A stretch of 64,000 nt of DNA from Bacteroidota bacterium (GTDB lineage Bacteria > Bacteroidota > Bacteroidia > Bacteroidales > CAIXZF01): assembly GCA_022709385.1 (NCBI GenBank), contig JAKLIX010000005.1:1-64000 (forward strand), in the 5' to 3' direction. Positions 15,901 to 23,825 of the stretch are shown piece by piece. Every line of letters begins with the position of its first letter. The first letter of the stretch is position 1. A program made the position numbers and the translations under genes. Below the pieces are notes generated by a model. It did not search any database. It was not told where the DNA came from and saw nothing but the letters and a program-made list of their open reading frames with translations.

Positions 15901-17717
15901 ATAGTATCCGGGGTGAGGATCATGCTGTTGAGGAAGATGACCGTTTTGGATGTGGTATCCTCGCAGATTTCATCGCTCACGGTGACCCGGTAGTGGTTGC
16001 TTTGAGTGACCGTGATCTGGGCAGTGGTATCGCCGGTGCTCCAGAGGTAGGAGAAATAGGAGCCGGAGGGCGACAGGGTGAAGGGACTTCCGTTGCAGAT
16101 AGCCGTATCATTCCCCAGGTCGACCGGAAGAATATAATGATCGTTGATATTGATGGTGTCAGAAACGAAGCAGTCACCATTGTCGGCTACCACCCAATAC
16201 GTTCCGGGAGCGGTAACAGTGATGGTCTGTGTGGTATCGCCCGTGCTCCAGAGGTAGCTGTACTTGCCGTAGCCTGCATCGAGGGTAACCGAATCGAGGG
16301 GGCATTTCAGCACGTCGGCCCCGAGATAGATATTGCTGAAATCAGAAAAATAGCCGTAGCGGCAGCCGGAAAAGTTATTCCCGTTGAAGATACCGAGATG
16401 GAACAAGGCAGTGGTATTGGAGATCCTTGAACCGGTAACGACAGGGCAGACATAGGTCAGGTCGATGCGTGCGGCCACCCATTCGCCGTTGGTGCCGGGT
16501 ACGACAGAAAACTCTGCGGGACTGATGGCCGAAGAAGAACCATTCAGTACAAAATTACCCTGGTGTCCGTTTTTAACGAGGAGGATGATCCCGAAGAACT
16601 GGTTGACCGAGCGGGTAAATCCCAGGGTACGGGAACCGGTGCAGTTGACAGGGGGAAGGATGGGCATACCCAGCTCGCAGCCGAATCCCGAGAGGTGGCA
16701 GAGGTAGACCGGCTTACTGGACTGAACGTAGAGAGAATTGGTCACCAGGTCATGCATATAGGTCTGACCCTGGTTAATGGTGGCGATGGGTGTGGGACTA
16801 CCGCCGACGAAGATCTGGGTATTGTCCTGGGTTGCGACGATGAAAATCTTTTCAATTCCGTTGGACAGCCATCCCCTGATCACGATATATTCACTTCCTG
16901 TAACTTCAACAGGGATGATCTGGTCTCCGCAAAGATCCACGCAGGTTCCGCTCCAGTATCCGCCATAGACGGAATCATCGTAAACAGTGACTGTAATCGG
17001 TTTATCGGAGACCACCGATGAGCCGGCCAGTTTTCCGGCTGCGTCAATGGTAGCGGACACCACTGCAAAAGTCTGCCCCCGGTTGAGGGTAATGGTAAAA
17101 GGAATGCCGGCCGGATGTCCGACGGCATCCTGGGAAGGGGTGATGGTGACCGTGGTATTGTCGGTGGTGGCAACAATGATGAATCCGCTGTGATAGGGTA
17201 CATTATTGACCGGCTGGATAGAAGGAACAAAGTTTTGAAAGGGTGTCAGGAAGGTTGTTCCGACAGAATTTCTTCCTTTCAGTGAGAATATCTCCGGATT
17301 GAGGCCATTGGAGACCACTTCGTAATAGGCGGTAATGGCCTGGGTGGCTTTGATCCGCATCCCATAATTCAATACACTGTCCACCGGATTGCATTCAATC
17401 ATGTCGATATACGGGGTCAGATTCACCGACTGGGTAGTAAAGGGCGGAAGCGTATAGGTTAACACAGGGAAAGCGGGATTTGCCGGTTGCGTAATAGTGA
17501 CCACGGTCGGCAGGTTCAGGGAGGTCATCCGCATAAAGACCGGCCGGTCGGAATGCCATTGATTGATGTCGGGGGCTGCAAACCAGAATTCGGTATCCGT
17601 TTGGGCATTGACCTGATGAAACATGCCCATCAAGACTCCGGCCAGAATGATCAATCTGGTTATCAGGACATTGGAGATCAGATGACGGATGTACATGCCA
17701 GGGTAACGCTGCTTCAT
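12966..17717 (-). CDS. giant surface protein with IgGFc-binding-like head, LamG and type B T9SS sorting domain
   Basis: 1583 residues. Signal peptide 1-39 ending VNAQ; MYIRH at residue 8 is an alternative start. Residues ~40-470 resemble the IgGFc-binding protein N-terminal domain of Bacteroidota adhesins (TEFWFAAPDIN...). Then come repeated Ig/PKD-like units of ~70-80 residues built on a C-x-G/W-S-x-G pattern (YLWSTGDTTQTITV, YLWSTGDTTAQITV, FSWSSGAQTATINV). A LamG/concanavalin-like domain sits at ~745-955 (GLIAWYPFDGNLNDSSG...GDLDDLRLFNRPL), followed by more Ig-like units to ~1485. The C-terminus is a gliding-motility-associated type B sorting domain (IPNSFTPNNDGVND, IFNRWGEHLF, GWDGTFQG). 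Probably a secreted, cell-surface adhesin; the ligand is unknown. Confidence 0.88.
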   Translation of the reverse strand: MKQRYPGMYIRHLISNVLITRLIILAGVLMGMFHQVNAQTDTEFWFAAPDINQWHSDRPVFMRMTSLNLPTVVTITQPANPAFPVLTYTLPPFTTQSVNLTPYIDMIECNPVDSVLNYGMRIKATQAITAYYEVVSNGLNPEIFSLKGRNSVGTTFLTPFQNFVPSIQPVNNVPYHSGFIIVATTDNTTVTITPSQDAVGHPAGIPFTITLNRGQTFAVVSATIDAAGKLAGSSVVSDKPITVTVYDDSVYGGYWSGTCVDLCGDQIIPVEVTGSEYIVIRGWLSNGIEKIFIVATQDNTQIFVGGSPTPIATINQGQTYMHDLVTNSLYVQSSKPVYLCHLSGFGCELGMPILPPVNCTGSRTLGFTRSVNQFFGIILLVKNGHQGNFVLNGSSSAISPAEFSVVPGTNGEWVAARIDLTYVCPVVTGSRISNTTALFHLGIFNGNNFSGCRYGYFSDFSNIYLGADVLKCPLDSVTLDAGYGKYSYLWSTGDTTQTITVTAPGTYWVVADNGDCFVSDTININDHYILPVDLGNDTAICNGSPFTLSPSGSYFSYLWSTGDTTAQITVTQSNHYRVTVSDEICEDTTSKTVIFLNSMILTPDTIVCEGDDLSIHTTITAGFEDLCQYLWSTGDTTPSITVTPQGNTVYYLTVSCLNTQCTDQISVSVVNGAFSIGPDTALCAGNAYTIHGPPSSSFYLWSNGSTASSITPAASGQYWLEANSAEGCFFRDTMNLNYQPLPLDLGDVIYPSTNGLIAWYPFDGNLNDSSGFYQTALNTGVDFTADHNNLPGRAVHFNGNAFLRVRNTNALKSPHTGFTFLARLRADNLGSGNGSLLCKSNEVSAAPCQYRAGFQSNSMYFGYKNAPATVFTQNISYSLPLTQWNISAFTFDGSNIRYFINHHQTGQAVASGLILPDEKDLIIGRDPYGVDEYYTGDLDDLRLFNRPLCAYEMSLISLPRVMNLATTNALICAGDSLHIQLNYPQPGISYQMFTYPGNQPFGPPQITYCDSVMVFPTGPLTSGIQFRILAVDTAYGCQRWLSDIIDVGVKPTPDISVYPLNPVICAGDSVLLSVTSTLGGTHYQWNTGDTSATLMVHPLASTLYFVSGEKDQCLDSAQVTVSVKPRPEAGIVPADTVICNGDHIVLTATSTLPSSQFSWSSGAQTATINVSPSATTLYLLTVSLDGCSDTAHRLVSVKPSPEITITPDAPQICSQDTISLTASCNLLNPLWQWTNGPAAATMVLTLPLNQYYSVQCTVDGCTAADSVLMTVFPDPVVNITTGNPSICQGAATVLQVSSSLYGTAFTWSNGQNGSQISVSPETTTLYTVTGHFGNCSGTDTLILYVRPNPVATVNPADTTVCKGDSYVLRGSSSLPSSTFLWNTGSTLQHMNVRPLFSLQYTLLVNADGCTDTANAFVHVIAAPEINLGPDRYLCSGESEFLSLYGDFTSCLWSDGSSENFLLVTQPGYYWVRVTNEACPASDSLLLMECSELWIPNSFTPNNDGVNDVFLPKGVEIENFEMLIFNRWGEHLFTSDNLETGWDGTFQGEIAKCDVYYYLIRYTRTGRAGKVTDQVRNGWITLLK

Positions 17718-17975
17718 TGAACCTTATGACAAATCTACAAAAACACCATTTTTCTTCCTGTTTCCTTTACATCATCAAGACGTTTATTTTCCAGAAACGG
17801 GAAGTATCACCCGCAAATATACTTATTTTAGCTTATAAACTCAATTCAGTTTCCAAAAATGAGAAAAAAACATTCGTATTAATGTATCACCTTCCTGCAC
17901 GGGTGAAGCAGGTTGAGGTTTATACGGAGGATGAGCATGTTTGTTGCCGGAAACTTATGGAGGAGGTGTACCAAT

Positions 17976-18030
17976 ACAAAAGGCCCCGTATTGAAATGCA
18001 TTCTTTGATCATTCAATACGGGGCCTTGTG
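17976..18030 (-). terminator. hairpin left of attL, probable original tRNA-Val terminator
   Basis: Stem arms 17976-17995 and 18012-18030 (AGGCCCCGTATTGAA against its complement). Read leftward it ends in TTTTGT. It lies directly beyond the attL tRNA fragment, where the terminator of the uninterrupted tRNA would have been. Confidence 0.7.
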
Positions 18031-18033
18031 ATT

Positions 18034-18079
18034 GTGGGAGTTACTGGATTCGAACCAGTGACCCCCTGCTTGTAAGGCA
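18034..18079 (-). other. attL: tRNA-Val 3' fragment
   Basis: Identical over 46 bases to 23826-23871. Covers the anticodon loop to the 3' end of tRNA-Val(TAC). The 5' half is missing here, and the sequence diverges after TAAGGCA. Confidence 0.9.
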
Positions 18080-18189
18080 TAATATTTGGCTTTTTCACGA
18101 CTTTTCACTATTGCCATATAATTGACTAAAAAATTGATATCCAGGCTAAATAATATTAATTTTATTTTGTTTTGTTTTGTTCTTTGTTG

Positions 18190-18217
18190 TATTTTTGTGT
18201 GTACAAAAATGTGTACA
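18190..18217 (+). promoter_or_regulatory. integrase promoter overlapping a 20-bp GTGTACA motif
   Basis: -7 box TATTTTTG at 18190-18197. TGTGTACAAAAATGTGTACA starts at 18198, covering the expected transcription start. The same 20-mer with two changes sits near the other end of the element (23758-23777). Confidence 0.55.
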
Positions 18218-18233
18218 CACAAAACACCTCCAT

Positions 18234-19514
18234 ATGAAAACAGCAAGAACACACCTTTCGGTACCCACCGCAACCGTCATACTTGAAAAGCGGAAGCAGA
18301 CAAGAGCGGAAACCTACCCCGTTACCCTGCGGGTAAATTTCAACGGCCACCGCAAGTATTACAGTTTAAGGCACTACGTTACAGAGGAGGCATGGAAGGG
18401 AATTTTTAAGGAGCGCAAGACTGATGAGGACAAAGCACTGAAAAGCAAGGTCGACACCTGGCAGGGCAAAGCTGATGACATTATTGACAAACTGCAGCCG
18501 TTCACTTTCGAAGCTTTCGAACTGAAGTACTTCGGGGCTACACCAGATAGGCTCGATGTAATTGCGGCCTTTCAGCAGAAAATCGACACCTTGCGGAGGG
18601 CAGGACAAGAAGGTAATGCCGTGAATTATAGGTGTGCTTGTGGATCGTTTCAGAAGTATATGGAGCACACTGGCAGGGCCTCACTCCGGTTTACGGACAT
18701 CACACCGGGTTTCCTGGCCAAATATGAAGCATGGATGCTTAAAGCCTTGCAAAGGTCACAGACAACCGTAAGCATTTACGTAAGAACAGTCAGGACATTG
18801 TACAATGAGGCCATTACACAACAGATAGTAAATCGTGAAATGTACCCATTCGGCCGTGGTAAATATGAAGTCTCAGCGGGCCGCAACGTGAAGAAGGCAC
18901 TCAGTCTGCATGAGATTGCCCGCATTTTCAACTATCCGGCACCGGAGGGAAGCCGTGAGCAGTGGGCGCGCGATATGTGGCTGTTCTCATACCTGTGCAA
19001 CGGAATGAACATGACCGACATACTGCGGCTCAGGTGGCGTAATGTCGACATCGAACAAATCACCTTCATACGGAAGAAGACAGAAGGCAAAACACGGAAG
19101 AATCAACGGGATATAATCGTACCAATGACACCGGAGATTGGTCGAATTATCGACCGATGGGCACGGAAGGAAGGCAACCCTGCAAGCTTTGTTTTCCCGT
19201 ATCTCAGCGGCTATTCCACACCGCAGGAGCAATTCAACCGGGTGAAGGATATCACGCACCAGGTGAATAAGTACATTGACCGGATAGCACTGGCCACAGG
19301 CATTGAAAAGAAGGTCACCACATACACCGCAAGGCACAGCTTCGCCACCGTTCTGAAGCGTTCTGGCGCCAGTGTGGCCATGATCTCCGAAAGCCTGGGA
19401 CACAGCAGTGTGCTGGTTACGGAGAACTACCTGGCAAGCTTCGAACTTGACATCAAGCGGAAATTTGCTGCAGAATTAACTAACTTCAACAGAAAACAAA
19501 ATGAGTATGAATGA
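18234..19514 (+). CDS. int: tyrosine-type site-specific recombinase (integrase)
   Basis: 426 residues from ATG 18234, chosen because the family N-terminus (arm-binding domain, TVILEKRKQTRAETYPVTLRVNFNG) starts there; the frame is open upstream through the operator. Order: arm-type DNA-binding domain (~10-85), SAM-like core-binding domain (~100-200) and a catalytic domain with YTARHSFATVLKRSG (second Arg) and LGHSSVLVTENYLASF (His and nucleophile Tyr). The first catalytic Arg position reads YLCNGMNMTDI, with Asn (about residue 256) in its place; several Bacteroidota element integrases, including IntDOT, also lack it. Lies next to attL and should integrate and excise the element. Overlaps the next gene by 14 bases. 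Confidence 0.92.
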   Translation: MKTARTHLSVPTATVILEKRKQTRAETYPVTLRVNFNGHRKYYSLRHYVTEEAWKGIFKERKTDEDKALKSKVDTWQGKADDIIDKLQPFTFEAFELKYFGATPDRLDVIAAFQQKIDTLRRAGQEGNAVNYRCACGSFQKYMEHTGRASLRFTDITPGFLAKYEAWMLKALQRSQTTVSIYVRTVRTLYNEAITQQIVNREMYPFGRGKYEVSAGRNVKKALSLHEIARIFNYPAPEGSREQWARDMWLFSYLCNGMNMTDILRLRWRNVDIEQITFIRKKTEGKTRKNQRDIIVPMTPEIGRIIDRWARKEGNPASFVFPYLSGYSTPQEQFNRVKDITHQVNKYIDRIALATGIEKKVTTYTARHSFATVLKRSGASVAMISESLGHSSVLVTENYLASFELDIKRKFAAELTNFNRKQNEYE

Positions 19515-20265
19515 ACCCGATTTTAGTTCTGTAATGGAATGGGCCAACCTCCTGCAGGGTTTTATTCACAAAGCGACCCATTGGACGATTGAAAGCTGCT
19601 CAAAGTTAAGGGGACAGGGTGCTATACATACTGAATGGTCAGTATTTGAGAGCGACATAACATCGGCACGCTCTGTATATGACCGATTCAAAATAGGATT
19701 AGCTAACGAACTGGACAGGGTGCCACATTCAGAGCACCGTGGTATTGAAATCAAAAACTCCTTCCTTCCCATGATTGACAGATATATTAGTTGGTATGAA
19801 CAACACAGACGACATATAGAATCATGGGGTGAGTACAACCCATATAAACTCATGCACGATATAATAGAGGCCACTCGCGATACAATTTTGTCCCATTTCC
19901 CGGATGAGCATGAGAATAGTAAAAATAAGAAGGCAAGGGAAGTGAAAACAGCCAAAAATCCAACCTACATGCAGTTAGCTTTGAAATATTGGTATCAGCA
20001 AAAGGTCAAAACCGTTGAATATTTCGATAATTGGCCTGATGGCAGAGTGGATGCTTATAAAAAGGTGTGTGAGGATTGGGAAAGAACAAAGCCCACTGCA
20101 TGGAAGTGTTTTCAGAATCACTACCTGAAAATTGAAAATCGTGAAAAAGACCGGAAAGCAAAACTCAATTCCACTCATAATGGTAAAATCGTACTTGAAT
20201 TATTGAAAGACGATACAAAAGCCAAACAAGCAGCAAAACAGGACTTAGATGAAACTAAAACCTGA
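19501..20265 (+). CDS. hypothetical protein of the integrative element
   Basis: 254 residues, not recognised. Mostly helical and charged, Trp- and Tyr-rich (MEWANLLQGFIHKATHW, RYISWYEQHRRHIESW), with a lysine-rich linker ~140-150 and a Lys/Asp-rich tail. No signal peptide or membrane helix, so probably cytoplasmic. It overlaps the integrase end, suggesting one transcript and coupled translation. The position resembles accessory proteins encoded after integrases in other Bacteroidota elements, but the role is unknown. Confidence 0.7.
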   Translation: MSMNEPDFSSVMEWANLLQGFIHKATHWTIESCSKLRGQGAIHTEWSVFESDITSARSVYDRFKIGLANELDRVPHSEHRGIEIKNSFLPMIDRYISWYEQHRRHIESWGEYNPYKLMHDIIEATRDTILSHFPDEHENSKNKKAREVKTAKNPTYMQLALKYWYQQKVKTVEYFDNWPDGRVDAYKKVCEDWERTKPTAWKCFQNHYLKIENREKDRKAKLNSTHNGKIVLELLKDDTKAKQAAKQDLDETKT

Positions 20266-20326
20266 TTCGTTCCCCGATAAGGTGTAATAACCTGATTCTG
20301 TGTTATACAAAAATAGTAACATTTTG

Positions 20327-20373
20327 TGTAACAGTTACATGATCATTACCCAGATCATCATGGTTTAATTTTG
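20327..20373 (+). promoter_or_regulatory. palindromic operator and -7 box before the HTH gene
   Basis: Perfect palindrome TGTAACAGTTACA (20327-20339), followed by a TAATTTTG box (20366-20373), 25 bases before the ATG at 20399. The palindrome lies about where the -33 region falls, so a bound protein could block or recruit polymerase. Confidence 0.5.
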
Positions 20374-20398
20374 CACTCGTAAATCTAATACAAAGCAA

Positions 20399-20743
20399 AT
20401 GAAACTTATTGTGACTCAGGATGAGGAATTGAGCCAGCTTATAACTGCGGCTGTGGCGTCCGCACTGGCCAACGGGATAAAAGAACAAGTTACCCCACCT
20501 CCAATAGTGGAGTTCCTGACGATTCAGCAAGCCTCTGAACTCCTCCACAAAGCAGTGCCCACCTTGTATGGCCTTGTTCACCGTGGCGAGATTCCCGGTG
20601 TCAGGAAGAGGCAAGGTCGACTTTATTTCAGCAGGAAGGAACTCCTGCAGTGGATCGATGACGGGCACAGACTGACACATGAGCAACAAGCGGAGGCACA
20701 CCTTATGGAGGTGGGAAAGCAACGCAGGGACCATGCAAGCTGA
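20399..20743 (+). CDS. HTH_17 / excisionase-like DNA-binding protein
   Basis: 114 residues. The middle (residues ~38-90) is a MerR-like winged helix of the type used by excisionases: FLTIQQASELLHKAVPTLYGLVHRGEIPGVRKRQGRLYFSRKELLQWI, shown here in parts FLTIQQASELLHK, GEIPGVRK and LYFSRKELLQWI. Such proteins bend att DNA or repress promoters in integrative elements. The tail is charged. It has its own promoter and palindrome and precedes the initiator-like gene. Confidence 0.8.
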   Translation: MKLIVTQDEELSQLITAAVASALANGIKEQVTPPPIVEFLTIQQASELLHKAVPTLYGLVHRGEIPGVRKRQGRLYFSRKELLQWIDDGHRLTHEQQAEAHLMEVGKQRRDHAS

Positions 20744-20819
20744 TTGGGAACTTTGACCTTAATAATAGAAACAGGGGCCACCAGTCCTATCAACTGGCAG
20801 CCCCAAAACACGGCTTTCA

Positions 20820-21662
20820 ATGGCAAATATAGGAAAAAATTACAAACCTATATTCGAAGCACACGAATGCATACATAAAGCCCAAATTGAGGGTATGAGT
20901 GCCACAGGGGCCGCTTTTGCGCAAACGCTTCTTTATTTTCTTAACCGTAGTCGCTGGGAACAACCGTTTGTTGTGGCTGATGCCATCTTACGGGACATCC
21001 TTCATATAAACGACAAGACACTAAGAAAGCATAGAAAGGAAATTGTTGATTTTGGGCTTTTTACTTTTAATGCCGGTGTAGGGCGCGGTAATATGACATC
21101 TTATCTCATGTACATACCTTTAAAAGATGGCACTCTTTACAACCTTTTAGGGGGAAAAGATACCCGAAATGATACCCAAAAAGGTATCCTAAAAGGTGTC
21201 CTAAAAGGAGGAAATCATACTACCTATAATTCCGGAAATTACTACATTGACAAGGCATGTATCAGACCTAATGATAATGATAATGATAATGATAATGACT
21301 TCTATAAGGCCGATTATAATAATTTCAATACAAAATACAGGAAAAAAAAGACACAGATTGACTGGGAAAAATTCGACACACTGCCAGACTTCCCTGACAC
21401 TGTATTAAAGCCTGGTGAAGAATTATCGAATCAAGATGTATATCAATATTTTATACATAAGCCTGAATTTATTAATTGTGAGGTCAATGGTATTATCGAA
21501 AAACTACAAATTATCGCACAACGATTTGTGGATTACTGTTTAAAAAAGAACTGGAAAGCAAATGACGGAAGCGATATTCAGCAGGATTGGCAAAAGTATG
21601 CCGATATCTTTTTGGCGAAAGCAATGAAGCCAAAGGAGGACTCGACTGAACTTTCAGAGTAA
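20820..21662 (+). CDS. replication-initiator-like winged-helix protein
   Basis: 280 residues. The N-terminal ~110 residues look like a HTH/winged-helix domain (GMSATGAAFAQTLLYFLNRSRW, ILRDILHINDKTLRKHRKEIVDFGLF) as in DnaD/RepA-like proteins of small Bacteroidota elements. The middle is low-complexity: 21269-21298 is a hexanucleotide run (GATAAT-type) giving alternating Asn-Asp. The C-terminal ~80 residues (VYQYFIHKPEF...IIAQRFVDYCLKKNWKA) resemble the small helical domain found at the end of such proteins. A role in replication or maintenance of the excised element is inferred from this and the neighbours. Confidence 0.6.
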   Translation: MANIGKNYKPIFEAHECIHKAQIEGMSATGAAFAQTLLYFLNRSRWEQPFVVADAILRDILHINDKTLRKHRKEIVDFGLFTFNAGVGRGNMTSYLMYIPLKDGTLYNLLGGKDTRNDTQKGILKGVLKGGNHTTYNSGNYYIDKACIRPNDNDNDNDNDFYKADYNNFNTKYRKKKTQIDWEKFDTLPDFPDTVLKPGEELSNQDVYQYFIHKPEFINCEVNGIIEKLQIIAQRFVDYCLKKNWKANDGSDIQQDWQKYADIFLAKAMKPKEDSTELSE

Positions 21663-21695
21663 CACAGCAATTAAATAGACCAAATTAGATCAACT

Positions 21696-21995
21696 ATGAA
21701 AGGATTAAAAACTGGGGGCCGGCAGCCAGGATCACTCAACAGGGTAACCCAGGAAATCAGAAACAAATTGCGCACCTTGGTGGAGGCGAACATTAACACG
21801 TTGGAAGAGGATTTCAAGACACTTGAACCGGAGAAGCGGCTTGTCATACTTGAAAAGTACATTCGATATGTCATTGCCCCACTGTCCTCCATCGATGTAC
21901 ATGCAAGCGTCAGGTCCATGATCGACACCCTGACAGATGACCAACTTGATGAACTAGCTGAACGGGTAATCAGCCTGAACGAAGCACAGTCATGA
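21696..21995 (+). CDS. small element protein (GGRQPGSLN family)
   Basis: 99 residues. The N-terminus KGLKTGGRQPGSLNRVT looks like the Gly/Arg motif at the start of many short proteins in Bacteroidota mobile elements. The rest is helical, Leu- and Glu-rich (IRNKLRTLVEANINTLEEDFKTLEPEKRL, given in part). No enzyme motif. DNA binding by the basic N-terminus is a guess. Its stop overlaps the start of the next gene by 4 bases (ATGA), indicating coupling. Confidence 0.65.
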   Translation: MKGLKTGGRQPGSLNRVTQEIRNKLRTLVEANINTLEEDFKTLEPEKRLVILEKYIRYVIAPLSSIDVHASVRSMIDTLTDDQLDELAERVISLNEAQS

Positions 21996-22348
21996 GCAGG
22001 CATATGCGGGATAAATTGACTGCAGCACTAGTACGGGGTGACCTGGCAGGGGTGAAGACGCTACGCGATGCCGAACATGAGGCAATAAGGGGAAGCATTA
22101 TTATGGCGGAGGAGAACCTAGATAAGACCTGGAAAGTTTACGCGCACTGTCTGGGGTGGGTGGGTGAACGGGCCAGGATCATGAGCAGGAAGGATTTCGC
22201 CCGGCTAATCGAGCGGTACGATTTCGAGGTTATGGACTTCACCTATGGGTTTATTATCAACCCCAGACCCTACCATGGTCAACTATCCAAGCCCCCGGCC
22301 GTGTATGCCGAGGTGTTGGCCAAAATCATCGAAATATCGGAAAGCTAA
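21992..22348 (+). CDS. hypothetical protein of the integrative element
   Basis: 118 residues, not recognised. Helical N-terminus with many charged residues, then YDFEVMDFTYGFIINPRPYHG. No signal peptide. Translationally coupled to the gene before it. Last forward gene of the element. Confidence 0.6.
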   Translation: MSRHMRDKLTAALVRGDLAGVKTLRDAEHEAIRGSIIMAEENLDKTWKVYAHCLGWVGERARIMSRKDFARLIERYDFEVMDFTYGFIINPRPYHGQLSKPPAVYAEVLAKIIEISES

Positions 22349-22457
22349 TACAAGATAACCACCCCTGAGTATTTTACATTCCATCATGGAAGTTGAAGCC
22401 CAACTGCAAGGTAAAACCTTATAAATTGAAACTTTCACTGCAACAGTGTGTGGTTTA

Positions 22458-23447
22458 TCATTGCAGCACAACCTTCTGAATATAGATTGTATTATTATGT
22501 GCATCAATAAGATGAAGGTAATACACACCATTCCTGGGCCAATTATTCAGATCGATAATCGATTGTTGCTGATCGATAATATTTGAATAAACAAGCTGTC
22601 CTAATGAATTGGTTATTTTTATAATGCAGCCAATATACGTGGCGTTGTCACCATAATCTATGATCATATGGTTATTGGTTGGGTTGGGATATACTCTGAT
22701 TAAACCTTGACATGAGACAGGATTGATCCCACTGGGGGGCTCATTGAATAACAGCGATATTTCAGCACCAGTAAGGGCCCTGTTATAAATACGGATATCG
22801 TCGATAAAACCAGCAAAGGGTCGATCATTAGAAAATCTATTACCAATTACAATCAACGTATCGGGCTCAAATGAATTTGTCAGCGTGTTTTGTGAGCTTT
22901 GGTAAAGAACATTGTTTATGTAACCAAACAAAGAATCATTTTGATTATCTATTACATAGGTTATCATTTTCCAGTTGCCGTCAAACACATTATCATACAA
23001 AACATATGAAGTGTTGGCTCCATCGTAAAGATATCCCCGCATGCTGTTATCGGTAGGATTAATTTGAAAAGAAAACGGATACCCTGTGGTATTGAGTCCA
23101 TCAACATATTCCATAATACGGGAACCCACGGGGTCAATACATGGATCACTTGATTTCACCCAAAAAACAATACTATAACTATCAATGAGAGGGTTAAATA
23201 GAAGGTAAGTGTTTGGGCTATTGATTAGTATTTTATCAGAACTGCCATTAAAATTAAACGCAGCGGCTGGATTTCCAAAACGATCCGGGACGATTGTGGC
23301 CCCGTAAACGACACCATTATTCCCATTACCGGTTGCATCGTTTGCATTACCATTGAATGGCCAAAATCCAACAAGACCATTAGTCGGAACCTGCGCAAAT
23401 GAACTCAGTGTAAGCGCAAGATTTGCGATTAGAATTAAAGTTCTCAT
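22458..23447 (-). CDS. secreted LamG-domain protein with type A T9SS sorting domain (element cargo)
   Basis: 329 residues. Signal peptide MRTLILIANLALTLSSFAQ. LamG/concanavalin-like domain ~25-235 (NGLVGFWPFNGNANDATGNGNNG, AAAFNFNGSSDKI, GFIDDIRIYNRALTGAEI). Type A sorting domain from ~250 (RVYPNPTNN...LGQLVYS...GVYYLHL...QKVVLQ). Exported by T9SS to the cell surface, probably binding glycans or other surfaces. It lies inside the integrative element in the opposite orientation to the core genes, with its own promoter, so it is the cargo gene. T9SS genes are not on the element, so it depends on the host's system. Confidence 0.85.
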   Translation of the reverse strand: MRTLILIANLALTLSSFAQVPTNGLVGFWPFNGNANDATGNGNNGVVYGATIVPDRFGNPAAAFNFNGSSDKILINSPNTYLLFNPLIDSYSIVFWVKSSDPCIDPVGSRIMEYVDGLNTTGYPFSFQINPTDNSMRGYLYDGANTSYVLYDNVFDGNWKMITYVIDNQNDSLFGYINNVLYQSSQNTLTNSFEPDTLIVIGNRFSNDRPFAGFIDDIRIYNRALTGAEISLLFNEPPSGINPVSCQGLIRVYPNPTNNHMIIDYGDNATYIGCIIKITNSLGQLVYSNIIDQQQSIIDLNNWPRNGVYYLHLIDAHNNTIYIQKVVLQ

Positions 23448-23469
23448 TTTGTATTGTTTAAAACGAACT

Positions 23470-23477
23470 CAAATATA
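23470..23477 (-). promoter_or_regulatory. -7 box TATATTTG for the LamG cargo gene
   Basis: Exact TAnnTTTG match on the reverse strand, 22 bases before the start codon at 23447. Confidence 0.55.
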
Positions 23478-23757
23478 GTCAAGATTTGACAATACCATGT
23501 AAAAAAGAAAAAAATCTTATTCGTGAGACATTTCAGACGGACAAACACTAAAGTTAACGATAACGGCTCAGTTCATCCTGTACTATGGTCACCTCTATCG
23601 CGCAAGGAACGCACGCCTCAGAGCAGAAAAGTGGCCCTACGGGGCATTCTTTCCGTGGGTAAAGGTTGGCCCCAACCGGCAAGCCGATGCAGATGCCACA
23701 TGAAGGAATAATTATAATTTGCCGATGTGAATATGTAGGGGCTTAAAATGGGATTAA

Positions 23758-23777
23758 TGTGTACAAACGTGTGTACA
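23758..23777 (+). promoter_or_regulatory. 20-bp GTGTACA motif near attR
   Basis: TGTGTACAAACGTGTGTACA, 18 of 20 identical to 18198-18217 near attL and in the same orientation. Candidate arm-type site for the integrase or a shared operator. Confidence 0.5.
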
Positions 23778-23780
23778 TAA

Positions 23781-23817
23781 GAAAACAAGCAGTCAGAAAA
23801 TTCATTCTAACTGCTTG
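23781..23817 (-). terminator. element-supplied tRNA-Val terminator
   Basis: Stem CAAGCAGT (23786-23793) and ACTGCTTG (23810-23817). Read leftward from the tRNA it is followed by TTTTC. It replaces the terminator left behind beyond attL. Confidence 0.65.
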
Positions 23818-23825
23818 ATTTTGTG

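Larger units (their letters stand above)
23478..23825. other. right end of the element, no gene seen
   Basis: About 350 bases with no convincing reading frame. It holds the second 20-bp GTGTACA motif (23758-23777) and a hairpin next to attR. Confidence 0.55.

Noticed and set aside
15738..16430. 230-codon frame antisense to the giant type B protein
   Set aside because: A by-product of the repeated Ig-like coding sequence on the reverse strand; no signal, start context or domain.
17717..18031. Forward reading frame between the giant protein and attL
   Set aside because: It runs through the terminator hairpin and tRNA fragment and has no protein-like pattern.
23523..23711. Small reading frame at the right end of the island
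   Set aside because: Arg/Pro-rich translation without family features; it starts in non-coding end sequence.
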